This document shows positions 13,601-25,234 of a stretch of 64,000 nucleotides of DNA, piece after piece; within the stretch, counting starts at the first letter, position 1, and each line of letters starts with the position of its first letter. The notes under the pieces were generated by a model. The model did no database searches. It saw only the letters and a list, made by a program, of their open reading frames with translations, and had not been told where the DNA came from. The stretch spans positions 1 to 64,000 of the forward strand of contig JAGQDJ010000130.1 in assembly GCA_022885665.1 (NCBI GenBank). Reading direction: 5' to 3'. This stretch comes from Triops longicaudatus. Taxonomy: Eukaryota; Arthropoda; Branchiopoda; Notostraca; Triopsidae. A program made the position numbers and the translations under genes.

Positions 13601-16600
13601 TGCTGGAGGGTCCAAATCCCTGTTTGTAGTATCCCAACAAGGAAAGGTGTACGCCTGTGGGGAAGGCACCCACGGAAGGTTAGGATTGGGACATTCTCTG
13701 AATGTTTCCAAACCCAGATTGATAACTTCTCTCTCCCAGTACGTTATCAAAAAGGTCGCTGTGCACTCCGGTGGTCGCCACGCTCTAGCCCTGACATCTG
13801 ATGGCAAAGTATTCGCCTGGGGTGAGGGAGACGATGGTAAACTGGGTCTCGGCGATACATCTAGTACCAACACCCCTCGTTTAGTCTTCGGCTTATGTGG
13901 AGTTTGCGTCCGGGACATTGCATGCGGTAGCGGACACAGTGCTGCGATTTCTACATCAGGAGCTCTGTACACATGGGGACTAGGTGACTACGGACGCTTA
14001 GGTCATGGTGACAACAACTCCCAGTACCTTCCTAAACAAGTGGAAGCCTTGAAATCGAAATGTGTGATCCAGGTAGCCTGCGGTAGTCGAGACGCTCAAA
14101 CCCTTGCCTTACTAGAAGGTGGCGAGGTTTACTCATGGGGTGATGGAGATTTCGGTAAACTCGGACGCGGTGGAAGTGATGGTTCATCAGTCCCTATGCG
14201 AGTAGAAAAGCTCGATGGCTTGGGCGTCGTACAAGTCGAGTGCGGCGCTCAGTTTTCCTTAGCGCTGACTAAAAGTGGTCAGGTTTATACCTGGGGCAAA
14301 GGAGATTACTTCCGACTTGGCCACGGATTAGACAGTCATTGTCGGTGGCCTACCTTAGTCGAAGCCCTGAAGAACTACAAGATCATCTCCGTGGCCGTCG
14401 GTGCTCTTCACTGCATGGCGTTAACTGACCAAGGACACGTGTATGCCTGGGGTGATAACGACCACGGACAACAAGGGAACGGAACCACAACTATCAACAA
14501 GCGCCCCACGATACTTCAGCTCCCCTTCACCAACGGCTCCCACGAACCGAAGCTAAACCGAGTTGCTTGTGGGTCGTCACATAGCATCGCTTGGAACGCG
14601 CCCGAACCTGTTGCGTCGTGTAAAACTGAACCGGTCACCTTCCCCTTTTGTAGCGACTCCCTTGGATCACAAGCCTGGGGCTTAGACGAGGAGCTCACCT
14701 CTACGACTCAATCCAAGACTGCCGACCGAGACATTTTCATCCCGAGCTCAAGTTCCCAACTCAGTTTCCCCCACTCGGTCCTCACCCTTAGCAACACCGC
14801 AGGCCAGCAACGGGTACTCAACCATCTCCTCGCCACACTCCAAGGTCGTTTCTGCCGTGACGTCGTCTTAACTGCGTTTCAGGAACTTCAGAAAGAATTG
14901 CAAATTAACCCAGATGAGGAACAAGCTGTTGGACTTCCACCGTTAGAAGACGACGACCAAGGAGGAGGTGAGGGTCCAGCTACGCCGAGCATCGAACTCT
15001 TCCAATCCATGAACTCCTCCGCTGGGTTTGACATGTTACAGTCGACCTTAATCGGCAAAAATGAGAAGAGACCCCGACGTCATGTTTTCGAAGCGAGCAA
15101 CGTCAGCAACTCTGTTTTGCCGTCCGGCTTGACAGGTCAGTTAAGCTCGGTTCTAGACGCGGCTCACGTGCGTTGCTTGCTAGACGTTTACAAGCTAAGA
15201 GTAGCATCCTCCCCCTCGGTGGATCTCAACCTCAAGAAACTGGTTGCTGCCCTAGCAGCCGAGAGTGAAGCCTTCCGTCTGCTTCTTAGCGAAACTTGTG
15301 TCGTAGAAATGGAAGAAATTGCCGGTGAACGACACAGTTTACGCTGTTTCCCACAACCCATTGTCCAAGAGTCCCCGCATCCTTACGCAGACGACGCTAC
15401 CTTGACCGGCCACGTGCTCATTCCCGGTGCAGAAAGTCTGAGAGTCGAATTTGATAAACTCTGTTCCACTGAACGTCGCCACGATCCTCTTACCATCATG
15501 GATGGTGGTGGTCGCATTGTTTCGATACGTTCGGGGAGAGAATGGTCCGACTGGAGTACGGAACTCAGGGTCTCTGGGTGCGAACTCCGCTGGAGGTTCA
15601 CCAGTGATGGGTCGGTCAACGGCTGGGGGTTCCGGCTCACTGTGTACCCTTGTTTACCATCGGGGCATGATTTAGATGTGTGTACGGATAGAGAAGCGCT
15701 AGCTAGACCGTGTATCCCGCTGATTACGGAAATCATGGACGCCTTGACCAAAGAAAGCCACGCGCTGTTGCTGGAAGAGAGACTGTGCCGCTCGCTGGTC
15801 GCATGTGTACAGAAACCCAGTTTAAGTAGGGTACAACGCGTCTGGTCCTTACGCAAACTAAGGACTTTGATCGCCAAGTACCCCCAAACTTTGAAAGACA
15901 CTATGAATGTCCTCGTAGAAGACTTGGCATCTCTCCTCATCCGCCAATACGAGTACGAAGAACCGTTTGTACGAGCGGGGAAGCAATTGATGCACTCGTA
16001 TTTTATGAAGGTACACCTCCTTTTTAATCTTGGTTGAGTTTAGTGTCCTAGTTTTAATACATGCCCGAAAAGTTTGCATGAGAGAAGGAAGAATGATTGT
16101 TGCATAGTGATTTTCGAAAATCATTTAATTTCAAAACTGTGTTACAGTTGCAGTAGTTTCGAACGTAGATTATTGCAGTTTGACACTTTTAAAAGAAAAA
16201 AAAAAGTAGACCAGTCGGAAACTACAAACATAGCTGAAACCCCGGAGTAGTCCCTGCTCCCCCGGCCAAGTTACCAGACTAGGACTGTGGTTCGATTTTT
16301 TTTTTTACGTGGCATTTTGTTGAATATCATTTATACCATGATCCAGTGCTTAATTAACTTCGGCTTGATGCCTCACAAGATTTCGTTCAGATATGAACAA
16401 ATTAATAAGGAACGAATAATTTGATATACCAAACAGTTTTTCTGCTCTCGAGCTCGAGAGGTTTCTTATAACGAAATTTACTGTATTTTAAATACTTAGG
16501 ATAAATGTTGTGTGCGAAAGCGAATAGCAGAAAAGAATGCAAGTCTAACAATTCTGTAAATCATTGTCAGCTACTTTGCGCATTATGCTGTGACTTGGGA

Positions 16601-19600
16601 GCGGATTCGTCACCCTTGTGTAACATGGAAGGCGGCCGATGGGCGTGGTTTAAACGGTATTGTATGGTGGCTCGAGTAGCAAGTTCTTTGCTCCAGCGGA
16701 CTTCGTTACCACGTACCTTTACGGAAGAAATCAACTCCAAACTCAAAGAATTGGCTCGTGAAGGTGACGGCAATGCGAAAGACTACGAAAACCATGGGCT
16801 ATTTGGCCAAGAACAGGACGAGCAACTCCTTGCTTGGATGAATACGTAATTTCAACCATTAGACTCATTTATTATTATTGTTTAAATATTTCTTCTTATT
16901 GCACAAAATAAGTTTTTTCTTAATATTTACAACCTGCTTGAGTATTTGCATTTTGTTGGCTTATACCAGGGCTGTTCAACTTCTAATCCTTTGAGGGCCG
17001 CAAAACTAGAGAAGCACCTAAGCGGGGGTAGTACCCCAAGAATTGCATAGCTTCTTACTGCGGTTACGAAACCCGAGCCTCTCCCCCCCCCCCCCAAAAA
17101 AAAAAAAATAAGTCATTTCCGGAAAACGGCAGTTCACAAAATCGAGCTCCTAACTTTTAGCACTTTTGAATAATTCAGAAATTAACTTTTTGTAAATCCC
17201 ACTCAGGAAATTTCTAAGAATAATTTGTTATATAAAAGCGTAAATTTCGTATGATCTATTTTGGAGTTTAAATGCTTCGATACAGATCCGAGTTCGAAGA
17301 TGTCACAAAGATAACTAAAATTAGCTTATCCGTTTGTAGCAAAGGCGGATTGTCTCACCCTAGGCGGGTGTGGAAAACTTTTCGGCCGGCTCCATTGTTC
17401 CGAGAACTACTATCTTTCTTTAAGTAATCCCACATCGAAGCTATAGGAAAGCAAACGTAAATTAGCTACTTCGGAAAAATCGAGAGAATTTTTCAACTGT
17501 ACAGCTACAGAGTTAAGGGGGAAAGGTGCAGTTCAGACATTTTTCTGATTTTTATTTTTTCGTTTCGTGTGGTGGCAAAATTTAAACATGAAAAGAAAGT
17601 CATTAGATGCAGTGATATTCTGGCTATTCAACGTGGTACTGTGAGCTTTAAGAATACAAAAATTAAGGCTAAATGACCGTGAAAACTATAGGCTCTGTCG
17701 AATGTACAGTCCGGGGAAGGCGCGTGTTTGGAATTTGGAGTGGGACAAAATTGTTCGGTACCGTTTTTCTTCATTTTGCCTTTCGAAAAACACAAACTGA
17801 GTTTGGTCTGAGATAAAGAAAAAAATAATAAAAGGAAACAATTTGTTTTTCAAGTATTTTCGTAGAAAATAACCAAGTTGACTTATAGGGTATTTAATAG
17901 GGAGAGCCAGTGCGCAGTGAGTTTTTTCAAGCACAGGCAACATGTGTGTTTGAGAAACGAAATTTTTCTCAACTTTTGAAACACAGTGAATCGTTTTTTG
18001 AAAAACTCAGTGCGCACTGATTCTCCCAGCTGAAATCGCTCTTACATATTTCACATTTACAAAGAGGGAGTGAATTTCACTTAATTTTAAAAATATTTTG
18101 GGTTTGATTTGACATTTAGTTTTTTAATTACTGTCCATGTTTAGTTTGCCAATTTGCGCTGAGAATTATTTTGTATACAGTTGACTAAACTAGTCTTTAG
18201 TAAAATGTGCAAAAAAAGAGGCAAAGTGGTTAAGGCACCAGTAAACATATCTGGACTGATGGGTGAGTAATACGGGCCAAGCTATATTGCTTCAGGTGAC
18301 ATCTCAAACATTATTTGTCCGATTTACTTTCTGGTTACACAATTTAGTTCTGGAAATTGAGCCTTAGAACATAAGTTCGTCCGATTTGGTTTTTAAAACT
18401 CATTCAGAGTTTAAAAATTTTAATTTTATTTTAAGAAAAAAATAAATTTGGGCAGTTGACATTCGTAACCATAACACTACTGTCAATTTGCGATCCAGAC
18501 ACCATGAGACCCCTGCACTAAAACCAAGCTACGAAGAAGGGGAAACGGCGTCCTCGCAATATGAATGCTACCTTGTCTCTAGGCCTGTAGTCGCCCTTGC
18601 CTACGTCCAGCGCCTAGGTCCTTTCCATTTGCTCACTTTCGTTTACAAGAGCTTTCACGTTTGGAAACTTGGTAGAAAATAATTGACTTTTTAGGTCGGG
18701 CGCAGGTTGCACTTTGCAACGAGGGCCGGATAGAAGCCTTTCGGGGCCGGGGCCGACCACAGAGCCTCAGTTTGGACAGCGTGGCTTATACTACAGTTGC
18801 AAACATGTTGTATTACAAAATAGTTTAAGCTTTCCATATTTGTCCCCATTACGGTGGCCTACCTTGTTGTGATTTTATTTTTCATTTCTGTTATTTTTGT
18901 ATATTTCGCAGGCGAAGCGAGGATTGGTCGTTGTCGTGGTCCTGTTCGGGGCCAATTTATGGGTGGGGTCACAACCATCGAGGCCAGTTAGGAGGCGTAG
19001 AAGGCGCCAAAGTTAAAGTACCCACTGTTTGCAACGCGCTGAGTACCTTAAGACCGGTGCAGATCGCTGGTGGTGAACAAACGCTTTTCATCGTTACATC
19101 AGACGGTAAACTGTACGCTACCGGGTACGGGGCGTCGGGCCGTTTGGGCATTGGGGGTGTGGACTCGGTCTCTACGCCTACTTTACTGGAATCTCTTCAA
19201 CATGTCGTCGTGAAAAAAGTAAACCTCCATTACAAACATCGAAAAATACTATAGTGTATTTCTCCGGCAAAGATTCACGCTGGTTACAAATGCAATAAAG
19301 AAAGAAAAAAAATAGTTTTCTATTTGTTTTGTCCTAGGTTGCTGTAAATTCGGGCGGAAAACACTGTTTGGCACTAACATCCGACGGTGAAGTCTTTTCA
19401 TGGGGCGAAGGTGAAGACGGTAAATTAGGACATGGTAACAAAAGTCCTTGCGATCGTCCTCGAGTAATTGAATCACTCCGGGGGAAAGAAATCGTCGATA
19501 TCGCCTGCGGTGGTGCCCACAGCGCCGCTATTTCCGCAGCGGGTGAGTTGTACACCTGGGGCAAGGGGCGCTACGGTCGTTTAGGCCATGGTGACTCCGA

Positions 19601-22600
19601 CGACCAACTGAAACCCAAGCTAGTCGAAGCTTTAGTCGGGTACCGTGTTTTGGACGTCGCTTGCGGCTCTGGAGACGCCCACACTTTGTGTGTTACCGAC
19701 GATGATCAAGTTTGGTCGTGGGGCGACGGAGATTACGGCAAACTTGGTCGTGGAGGCTCGGACGGCTGCAAAGTATGCACCTTGGATTTTTTCTTTTTTT
19801 TAAGAAAAAAAAAAAGTACTCGAACCGTCGATCTCAACAATTTCCTTTTTTTAAACTTCTTTTCAAGGTTTAACTTAATGTTATGTTTTTTTTTATAAAA
19901 TGATTACATCGTGGGCTAACAGCGTTTAACGTTCTTATGTTTGCTTAAATTTTTGTTGAATGTTTTGATTTAATCTAGCTCTAAAGAACCACACATCGTA
20001 ATTTTATTTAACTTTAGTGCGGTTGAGGTTGTAAGTTAATATGGATTACGTTAAACAAACTATAGTTCAAATTTAGTCCTGTCTAGTTACTTTAAAGAAA
20101 AAAAATACTTAATCCAATTTAATTTGAAATGCATAAAAATTGCAACTTATTTTATTTTAAAGAAACATCACTTTAAGAAATGTTGTCAAATCCCAAAGTG
20201 TTCCCAGCAATTGTTCAATTTATGGAAGCAGCCAACGTCTTGTAAATAACTCCCCCTTCCTACTTCCCCCCCCTCCCTTTTCCCTTTCCCCAAGTGTACT
20301 AAGTACACTTCTCTTTTTTTTTTCATATGTTTGTTATTTAAGTTATTTTTGTGTTTCCCTTGACTGTATATAACAGTTTTACCGCAATAGGCGAAAGCCT
20401 ACGCGGTCAGTAAAAAAAAAAAAAGAAAAAAAACATAACTTTTAATTTGTGTTTTTGGTTATTTGAATCGTTTAGGTTCCCATGAAGGTCGAATCGCTTG
20501 CCGGGGCAGGAATCATCAAAGTGGAATGCGGTTCGCAATTTTCGGTAGCGTTGAGTCGCTGCGGTACGGTTTACACCTGGGGCAAAGGTGATTACTATCG
20601 GCTGGGTCACGGTACGGACGATCACGTACGGCGACCGAAAAAAGTTGCGGCATTGCAATGCAAACGCGTGATTTCGATCGCAACGGGTTCGTTACACTGC
20701 GTAGCAGCGACTGATTCCGGAGATGTGTACACTTGGGGCGATAACGACGAAGGCCAGCTGGGTGATAGTACGACGCAGGCGATTCCGAGACCTCGCTTGG
20801 TCCAAGCATTGCAAGGCCAACGGATTTGCAAAGTGGCCTGCGGATCAGCGCATTCTTTAGCGTGGGGTACGAGCAAATCATCCCGCTCGGAGAGTAGTGG
20901 TGGTACTGAAGCAAACGAAAACGAAGAGTCGTGTAGGCTACCGATAGCCGTACCACTTGAGTACGACTTCTTGCATCACATTCCGATTCCGGTGCTCAAG
21001 AAACGACTTCTGTTGTTACACCACTTCGGAGAAATTTTTATGCCTTTGTTGCCTTTAGTACCCATAAGTGGAGATGCTGGTACGTTAGTTGAGTACTTTG
21101 ATACGTCTCTTTCATTCGCAAGGATTTCATTTATATTAATTGATTTTTTTTTTAAATTTTGCAATCTTCATTCAAGTTGGTACACATTTAAGTACAATAC
21201 TTTACTTTACTTTTTGTTTTTATGTATTTAACGTATTTTTATTTATTTTTTATTGTTTTGTTTTTTTTTTGCTCATTAACTAATTTTATTTGTTTTGTTT
21301 TTATTTTTGTCAGGGTGTACGGAGGATTTTAGTCCAAATTTGAACGGTGTCTGGTGCGGGAAGTTGGACAAACTCCGTGGGTTGTTACTAGCGTCAGTGA
21401 AGGAAAGTGCCTTCCGGAAAGTGGTGCAGTCAACCATGGTACGCGACCGTCAACACGGCCCTGTTGTTGAGTTGACTCGGCTCGGTGTTGGTGGCAGTGT
21501 CGCTTGGAAGAAGGCGAAGAACTTGGCCAATAACTCGGACGAAGGCAATAAAGCGATCAGCAAACGCGCTCTGGCGGGAGTTGACGGTTCACGCACCGTT
21601 TTCGCTCAAATGGCTGTGAAGATGTCGCTCCTTACGCCCGATGTACTGGCATTACCTCACCGCACATGGAAAGTCAAATTTTTAGGTAAAACTGGTGCGA
21701 CAAACTTTGGAGTCTCATTATACGCGGAGTTTGACTTACGGAAGTTATAATGTAAAAACCGCGTAAGACGAGGTCAAACTATGGACAGCTCTTTTTTTAA
21801 AAAATTAGGCGTGAGCTAAATATAATAATGTCATTGCCATTTTTATTCGTATTTAACTTAAGTTTCTAAGATGTCTGGTTGTAGAAAGGATTGAGTAACT
21901 TTTTTTAACTGTATTTTTCTTAACTGCATTTATTAATGTTGAAAAATTCTGCTATAGGAGAAAGCGTCGACGATTGTGGAGGAGGGTACAGCGAAAGTAT
22001 TGCAGAAATGTGCGAAGAATTGGAGTCGGGCGTTTTGCGTGTACTCTTGTTAACACCTAACGGTCGTGAGGAGGCGGGAACTAATCGTGACTGTTTCTTG
22101 CTCAACCCAGACTTGACATCACAAGTTCATTTGCAGCAGTTGCACTTTTTGGGAGTCTTGCTCGGTATTGCCATCAGAAGTGGAAATCCCTTGAGTTTGC
22201 ATCTCGCCGAACCGGTCTGGAAACAACTAGTAGGCCTGGCTTTGACATTGCAAGACATTGCAGAAATGGATCGAGATTACCTCCCGGCGTTGCATTGTTT
22301 GATTGATATGGATCCTGATGCTTTAGAAGCGCTCGATTTGCCTTTCCAAACGACTTCTGCCTCGGGCAAACCGATATATTTATCCCAAGAATTGAAGAAA
22401 ATTACGAGACACAATCGACGCCAGTATATGCAGTTAGCGTTGCATCACAGGTACAATATTCTTTAATTGTTAATTGTTGTCTTACATTTGCTTTTCAAAA
22501 TTGCAATTTCCGATTATCTCAGATGCTTTGCAGCATTATTTCCGTATTTTTATGTCATTATTGTTAAGTTAATATTATGTCTATTTGTATTTCTCAGTAT

Positions 22601-23462
22601 ACGTAATCCCGAATTATTGCATTATGTATACTAATTTATTTTTTATTTTCTGTAGTTACTTTGTTGTTCTCCACTGTGTCTTTTAGGATATAATTTAGTA
22701 TTTTGTTTCTTTGCTCTAAATATCCGGAATTTTAACTTCGTTATTTCTGTATTTGGTTCGCCAATTCAAATATGTGACGGTTCCTATATGTATTAGTTTA
22801 TTTGTTTATTTATTCCTTTTTTTTATTTTTCAGGCTTCAAGAATTCGATCGTGTAGTGAAAGCCGTGCGTTCCGGCTTGGGATTGGTGGTTCCTTTGCCT
22901 ATGTTGTCATTGTTTACGGGCACTGAGCTGGAAACGATGGTTTGTGGGTCACCAGAGATTCCGTTAGCATTATTGAAGTCGGTGACGACCTACAAAGGGG
23001 TGGAACCTCAAGCCATGTTGGTAACATGGTTTTGGGAAGTCATGGAAGAATTTACGATGTCGGAGCGATCCTTGTTTCTGAGGTTTGTCTGGGGACGGAC
23101 TCGCTTGCCACGAACTATTGCGGATTTCCGTGGAAGAGATTTTGTACTGCAAGTATTGGACAAGTATCAGCCACCGGATCATTTCCTGCCCGAAAGCTAT
23201 ACGTGTTTCTTTTTGTTGAAATTGCCCCGGTATTCGTCGAAGGTACATTGCTGAAAAAATTTTATTAAGTTATTAAACTTTTTATTTTTGTATTTTTTAG
23301 ATTATTTTACGAGAGAAGCTCAAGTACGCGATTTACTTTTGTAAATCGATTGATACGGACGAGTATGCTAGAGCAGCTGCACCGGAGCTTTTACAAGTCG
23401 ATGGAGATCGGGAACCTGATACTCTGAGTGCGAGTGATACTGAAGAAGGAATTGGAACTTGA
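3494..23462 (+). CDS. HERC2: Giant HECT E3 ubiquitin ligase HERC2 lacking the first RCC1-like domain; 16 exons, 4,423 aa
   Basis: Ubiquitin ligase of DNA repair and centrosome pathways; vertebrate HERC2 also binds UBE3A. Exons: 3494-3800, 3985-4246, 4392-4480, 5004-5434, 5533-5675, 6161-6651, 7181-7643, 7982-16010, 16571-16845, 18912-19218, 19338-19772, 20476-21079, 21314-21685, 21958-22450, 22834-23242, 23301-23462 (13,272 nt). Domain order: N-terminal helical region with GRVGSRAALSFAF, cytochrome b5-like, MIB/HERC2, UBA-like, CPH, ZZ zinc finger, DOC, RLD2, RLD3 and HECT with catalytic C4358. Human HERC2 is 4,834 aa with three RLDs. Here the exon 5/6 junction (residue 411) joins the sequence before RLD1 directly to the sequence after it, which accounts for the roughly 410-residue deficit. 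ATG 3494 is followed by a second ATG at 3512, so either could start the protein. Confidence 0.96.
7982..16010 (+). other. HERC2: HERC2 exon 8: single 8,029-bp coding exon, b5-like to the post-RLD2 region
   Basis: The exon opens after TTTTAG with a phase-2 codon (K|LWQKF) and closes at HSYFMK before GTACAC. Protein residues are counted from ATG 3494. Cytochrome b5-like at about 770-850 (SDFKNHCKDGGHWLVIDKKV). MIB/HERC2 at about 1401-1465 (DWKWGDQDG, YRMGKEGKYDL). UBA-like at about 2045-2088 (MEMGFSR). CPH at about 2142-2215 (GMWVRCCR, DRDGLHDLNVQVDW). ZZ zinc finger at about 2303-2350 with CDHC, CRVC, CENC and H..H. DOC/APC10-like at about 2385-2518. Seven-bladed RLD2 at about 2562-2935, with WG.(G/N)D..LG repeats. 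A conserved block with STERRHDPLTIMDG and DGSVNGWGFR at about 3192-3285 follows. No in-frame stop and no internal splice pair is needed anywhere. Confidence 0.93.
16966..18782. mobile_element. hAT-like DNA transposon, about 1.8 kb, non-autonomous, in HERC2 intron 9
   Basis: The left end reads CCAGGGCTGTTCAACTT and continues with a GAGGGCCGC box. The right end, read on the opposite strand, is ACGCTGTCCAAACT with GGCCCCGG boxes inside. The element is flanked by a perfect 8-bp target duplication, GGCTTATA, at 16958-16965 and 18783-18790. Eight-base duplications and CAGGG..GTTCAA ends are hAT traits. The interior has no open frame resembling a transposase. It contains a C13A13 tract (about 17083-17108) and a nested foldback (17900-18027). 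The insertion is in the sense orientation of no known gene and is removed with the intron. Confidence 0.8.
17900..18027. repeat. Foldback/MITE-like inverted repeat nested in the intron 9 hAT element
   Basis: GGGAGAGCCAGTGCGCAGTG at 17900 pairs with CACTGATTCTCCC ending at 18027, with stems of about 30 bp. The interior is also self-complementary (TGTGTTTGAGAAA against TTTCTCAA and AAACACA). The whole 128 bp can fold into one long hairpin. No clear target duplication was seen. Confidence 0.7.
18912..23462 (+). other. HERC2: HERC2 RLD3 and HECT catalytic domain (exons 10-16)
   Basis: Exons 10-12 encode the third RCC1-like propeller with all seven blades: IYGWGHN, KLYATGYG, EVFSWGEG, ELYTWGKG, QVWSWGDG, TVYTWGKG, DVYTWGDN. 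Exons 13-16 encode the linker and the HECT domain. Hallmarks are RDRQHGPVVEL, GESVDDCGGGY, LGVLLGIAIRSG, FVWGRTRLP, and the active-site loop PESYTCFFLLKLP, whose thioester-forming cysteine codon is at 23204-23206. The C-terminal tail is acidic. The HECT part is closely conserved with the vertebrate protein, so the ligase is expected to be active. Confidence 0.95.
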
Positions 23463-23674
23463 AATTTTTGTAAAGGTTCAATTAAGCTAATATGATTTCT
23501 GAGCTTGTGCGAAATATACTGTGTTCTACATGAAACGGTGAGTGTTGAAAACTTATTATATCGTCAATAAGAAAATAAGAAACTTTAAAGACTATCGTTG
23601 AGTAGTATTTGCTTAAAGTAAAGCTAGTTTAAAACTAATTAATGTTATTAGACTTAAAATATCAATGAAAGGTA

Positions 23675-23680
23675 AATAAA
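23675..23680 (+). terminator. Poly(A) signal AATAAA, HERC2
   Basis: AATAAA 213 nt after the HERC2 stop and only 20 nt before the 3' end of the convergent tRNA-Phe gene. Confidence 0.65.
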
Positions 23681-23699
23681 GTTCCGTGAAAAATAATAT

Positions 23700-23772
23700 T
23701 GCCGAAACCCGGGATCGAACCAGGGACCTTTAGATCTTCAGTCTAACGCTCTCCCAACTGAGCTATTTCGGC
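23700..23772 (-). tRNA. tRNA-Phe (anticodon GAA), copy 1
   Basis: Full cloverleaf: 7-bp acceptor stem GCCGAAA/TTTCGGC, A box TAGCTCAGTTGGGA, anticodon loop CTGAAGA, B box GGTTCGATCCC, discriminator A, no intron, CCA not encoded. The oligo-T terminator on this strand is the A run at 23687-23691. It lies head-to-head with copy 2 and converges on the 3' end of HERC2. Confidence 0.98.
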
Positions 23773-23969
23773 CATGACTCATTGCCTTCACGTACATTTT
23801 TTGTAGTGTACAACGAATAAGGAAACTAAGACATTTGACTCCTTTCAGAATGTGATCATGTAAACTGACGAGATCGTTAAAATTGCTCCTTTTTGCTTTC
23901 TGTTCAACTGCTCCGCCTTCAGCTACGACGCCCCCTAGTGGCAAGATTCAGAAGCGCTTCGTCTTGCAA

Positions 23970-24042
23970 GCCGAAATAGCTCAGTTGGGAGAGCGTTAGA
24001 CTGAAGATCTAAAGGTCCCTGGTTCGATCCCGGGTTTCGGCA
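23970..24042 (+). tRNA. tRNA-Phe (GAA), copy 2
   Basis: Identical over all 73 nt to copy 1, divergent from it across a 197-bp spacer. An oligo-T terminator (TTTTT) follows within 10 nt. Confidence 0.98.
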
Positions 24043-24730
24043 GATTGTTTTTAGGCTAGCGGGTGATTTCTCTCATCTATTTAGAATTTTTACTTCTTAG
24101 AATTTTTACAAATTTACCTTGTTTTATATGTGTATTACTACTACTACATTCCACATTCGTTATTTCATGATTATTTGTCGTATCCTTTTTATTTCGTAAT
24201 TTCTTTAACAATTTTTACTATAATGAAAGGGAAAGTATGTTCTACGAATTGAGTAGCTTGCAAAGGAAAATTCAGTTATTTGCTTTTTATTTAGTTTGAG
24301 TCCAGGTATTCTGTTACTTACAAATCGTATTGAACTGATACTGTTCTTGTTTGTAGGTATTGACTTACAAAATAATTTGTAACACAAAGTCTTTTCTTAA
24401 CTTTCATTGGCGGAACTCTACGAAGTAGGAATTCTGAGACAACAAAAGACAACAAAACATCGCAAGTGTGGTGTCGATTGTCTCTTAAACCAACGAACGG
24501 AGTAGGAGCATGTACTGGTTTTGAGCTAATCTTCGTTCGTTCTAAAAGTATGATGCCAAGCAGTTTTACGGGTAGTCAGCTTAAGAAAAGCTGTGGTAAT
24601 GAATAGGGAGGCTTAGTTCATTTTTAGTGCATCTATCTCGTAAAGGTTAGTCGTCCGTGCGACACTACGTGAGAACTTTTTTTTTTTTCTCGACTGAATC
24701 TTGTCACTAACGCTTATCGTTTAATTATCA

Positions 24731-24803
24731 GCCGAAATAGCTCAGTTGGGAGAGCGTTAGACTGAAGATCTAAAGGTCCCTGGTTCGATCCCGGGTTTCG
24801 GCA
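24731..24803 (+). tRNA. tRNA-Phe (GAA), copy 3
   Basis: Identical 73-nt gene followed by ATCGTTTTT as Pol III terminator. Flanking sequence differs from the other copies. Confidence 0.98.
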
Positions 24804-24944
24804 ATCGTTTTTGCACACATAAGCTTGTTCATTTATCATAAATGCCTTATGCCTGCCTAATGCGACAGGTTGGATCTTTTTCGTTTCAAGGAAATGAACT
24901 TCGCACGTGACTACCCTTGATTGTTCGCTTCGGTGTGTTCATCT

Positions 24945-25017
24945 GCCGAAATAGCTCAGTTGGGAGAGCGTTAGACTGAAGATCTAAAGGTCCCTGGTTC
25001 GATCCCGGGTTTCGGCA
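24945..25017 (+). tRNA. tRNA-Phe (GAA), copy 4
   Basis: Identical 73-nt gene followed by TAAATTTTT, 141 bp after copy 3. Confidence 0.98.
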
Positions 25018-25161
25018 TAAATTTTTGTACAATTTAATTACCGTAATAATCGTCTCCTTTTTAGAGAGGCTAACCGTTATCATGCGTAGTTAAAAACAAT
25101 TTATTTAACCAAGAGAGGCTTGAGCGGCGGGATACTCTAACGCAGGACGAGATCAACAACA

Positions 25162-25234
25162 GCCGAAATAGCTCAGTTGGGAGAGCGTTAGACTGAAGAT
25201 CTAAAGGTCCCTGGTTCGATCCCGGGTTTCGGCA
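25162..25234 (+). tRNA. tRNA-Phe (GAA), copy 5
   Basis: Identical 73-nt gene followed by AATGTTTT, 144 bp after copy 4. Confidence 0.98.

Noticed and set aside
13367..13972. 201-codon minus-strand frame opposite HERC2 RLD2
   Set aside because: Antisense shadow of the propeller repeats in exon 8.
16180..16310. tRNA-like or SINE-like segment with GGTTCGA followed by T10 in HERC2 intron 8
   Set aside because: A B-box-like word and T run are present, but no A box at proper spacing and no cloverleaf.
20292..20310. 9-bp perfect palindrome AAGTGTACT/AGTACACTT in HERC2 intron 11
   Set aside because: Short and isolated in low-complexity sequence; no role can be supported.
23738..25083. Open frames across the tRNA genes, e.g. 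a peptide with NPGSNQGPLDLQSNALP
   Set aside because: These are translations of tRNA-Phe sequence and spacer, a well-known artefact of gene prediction.
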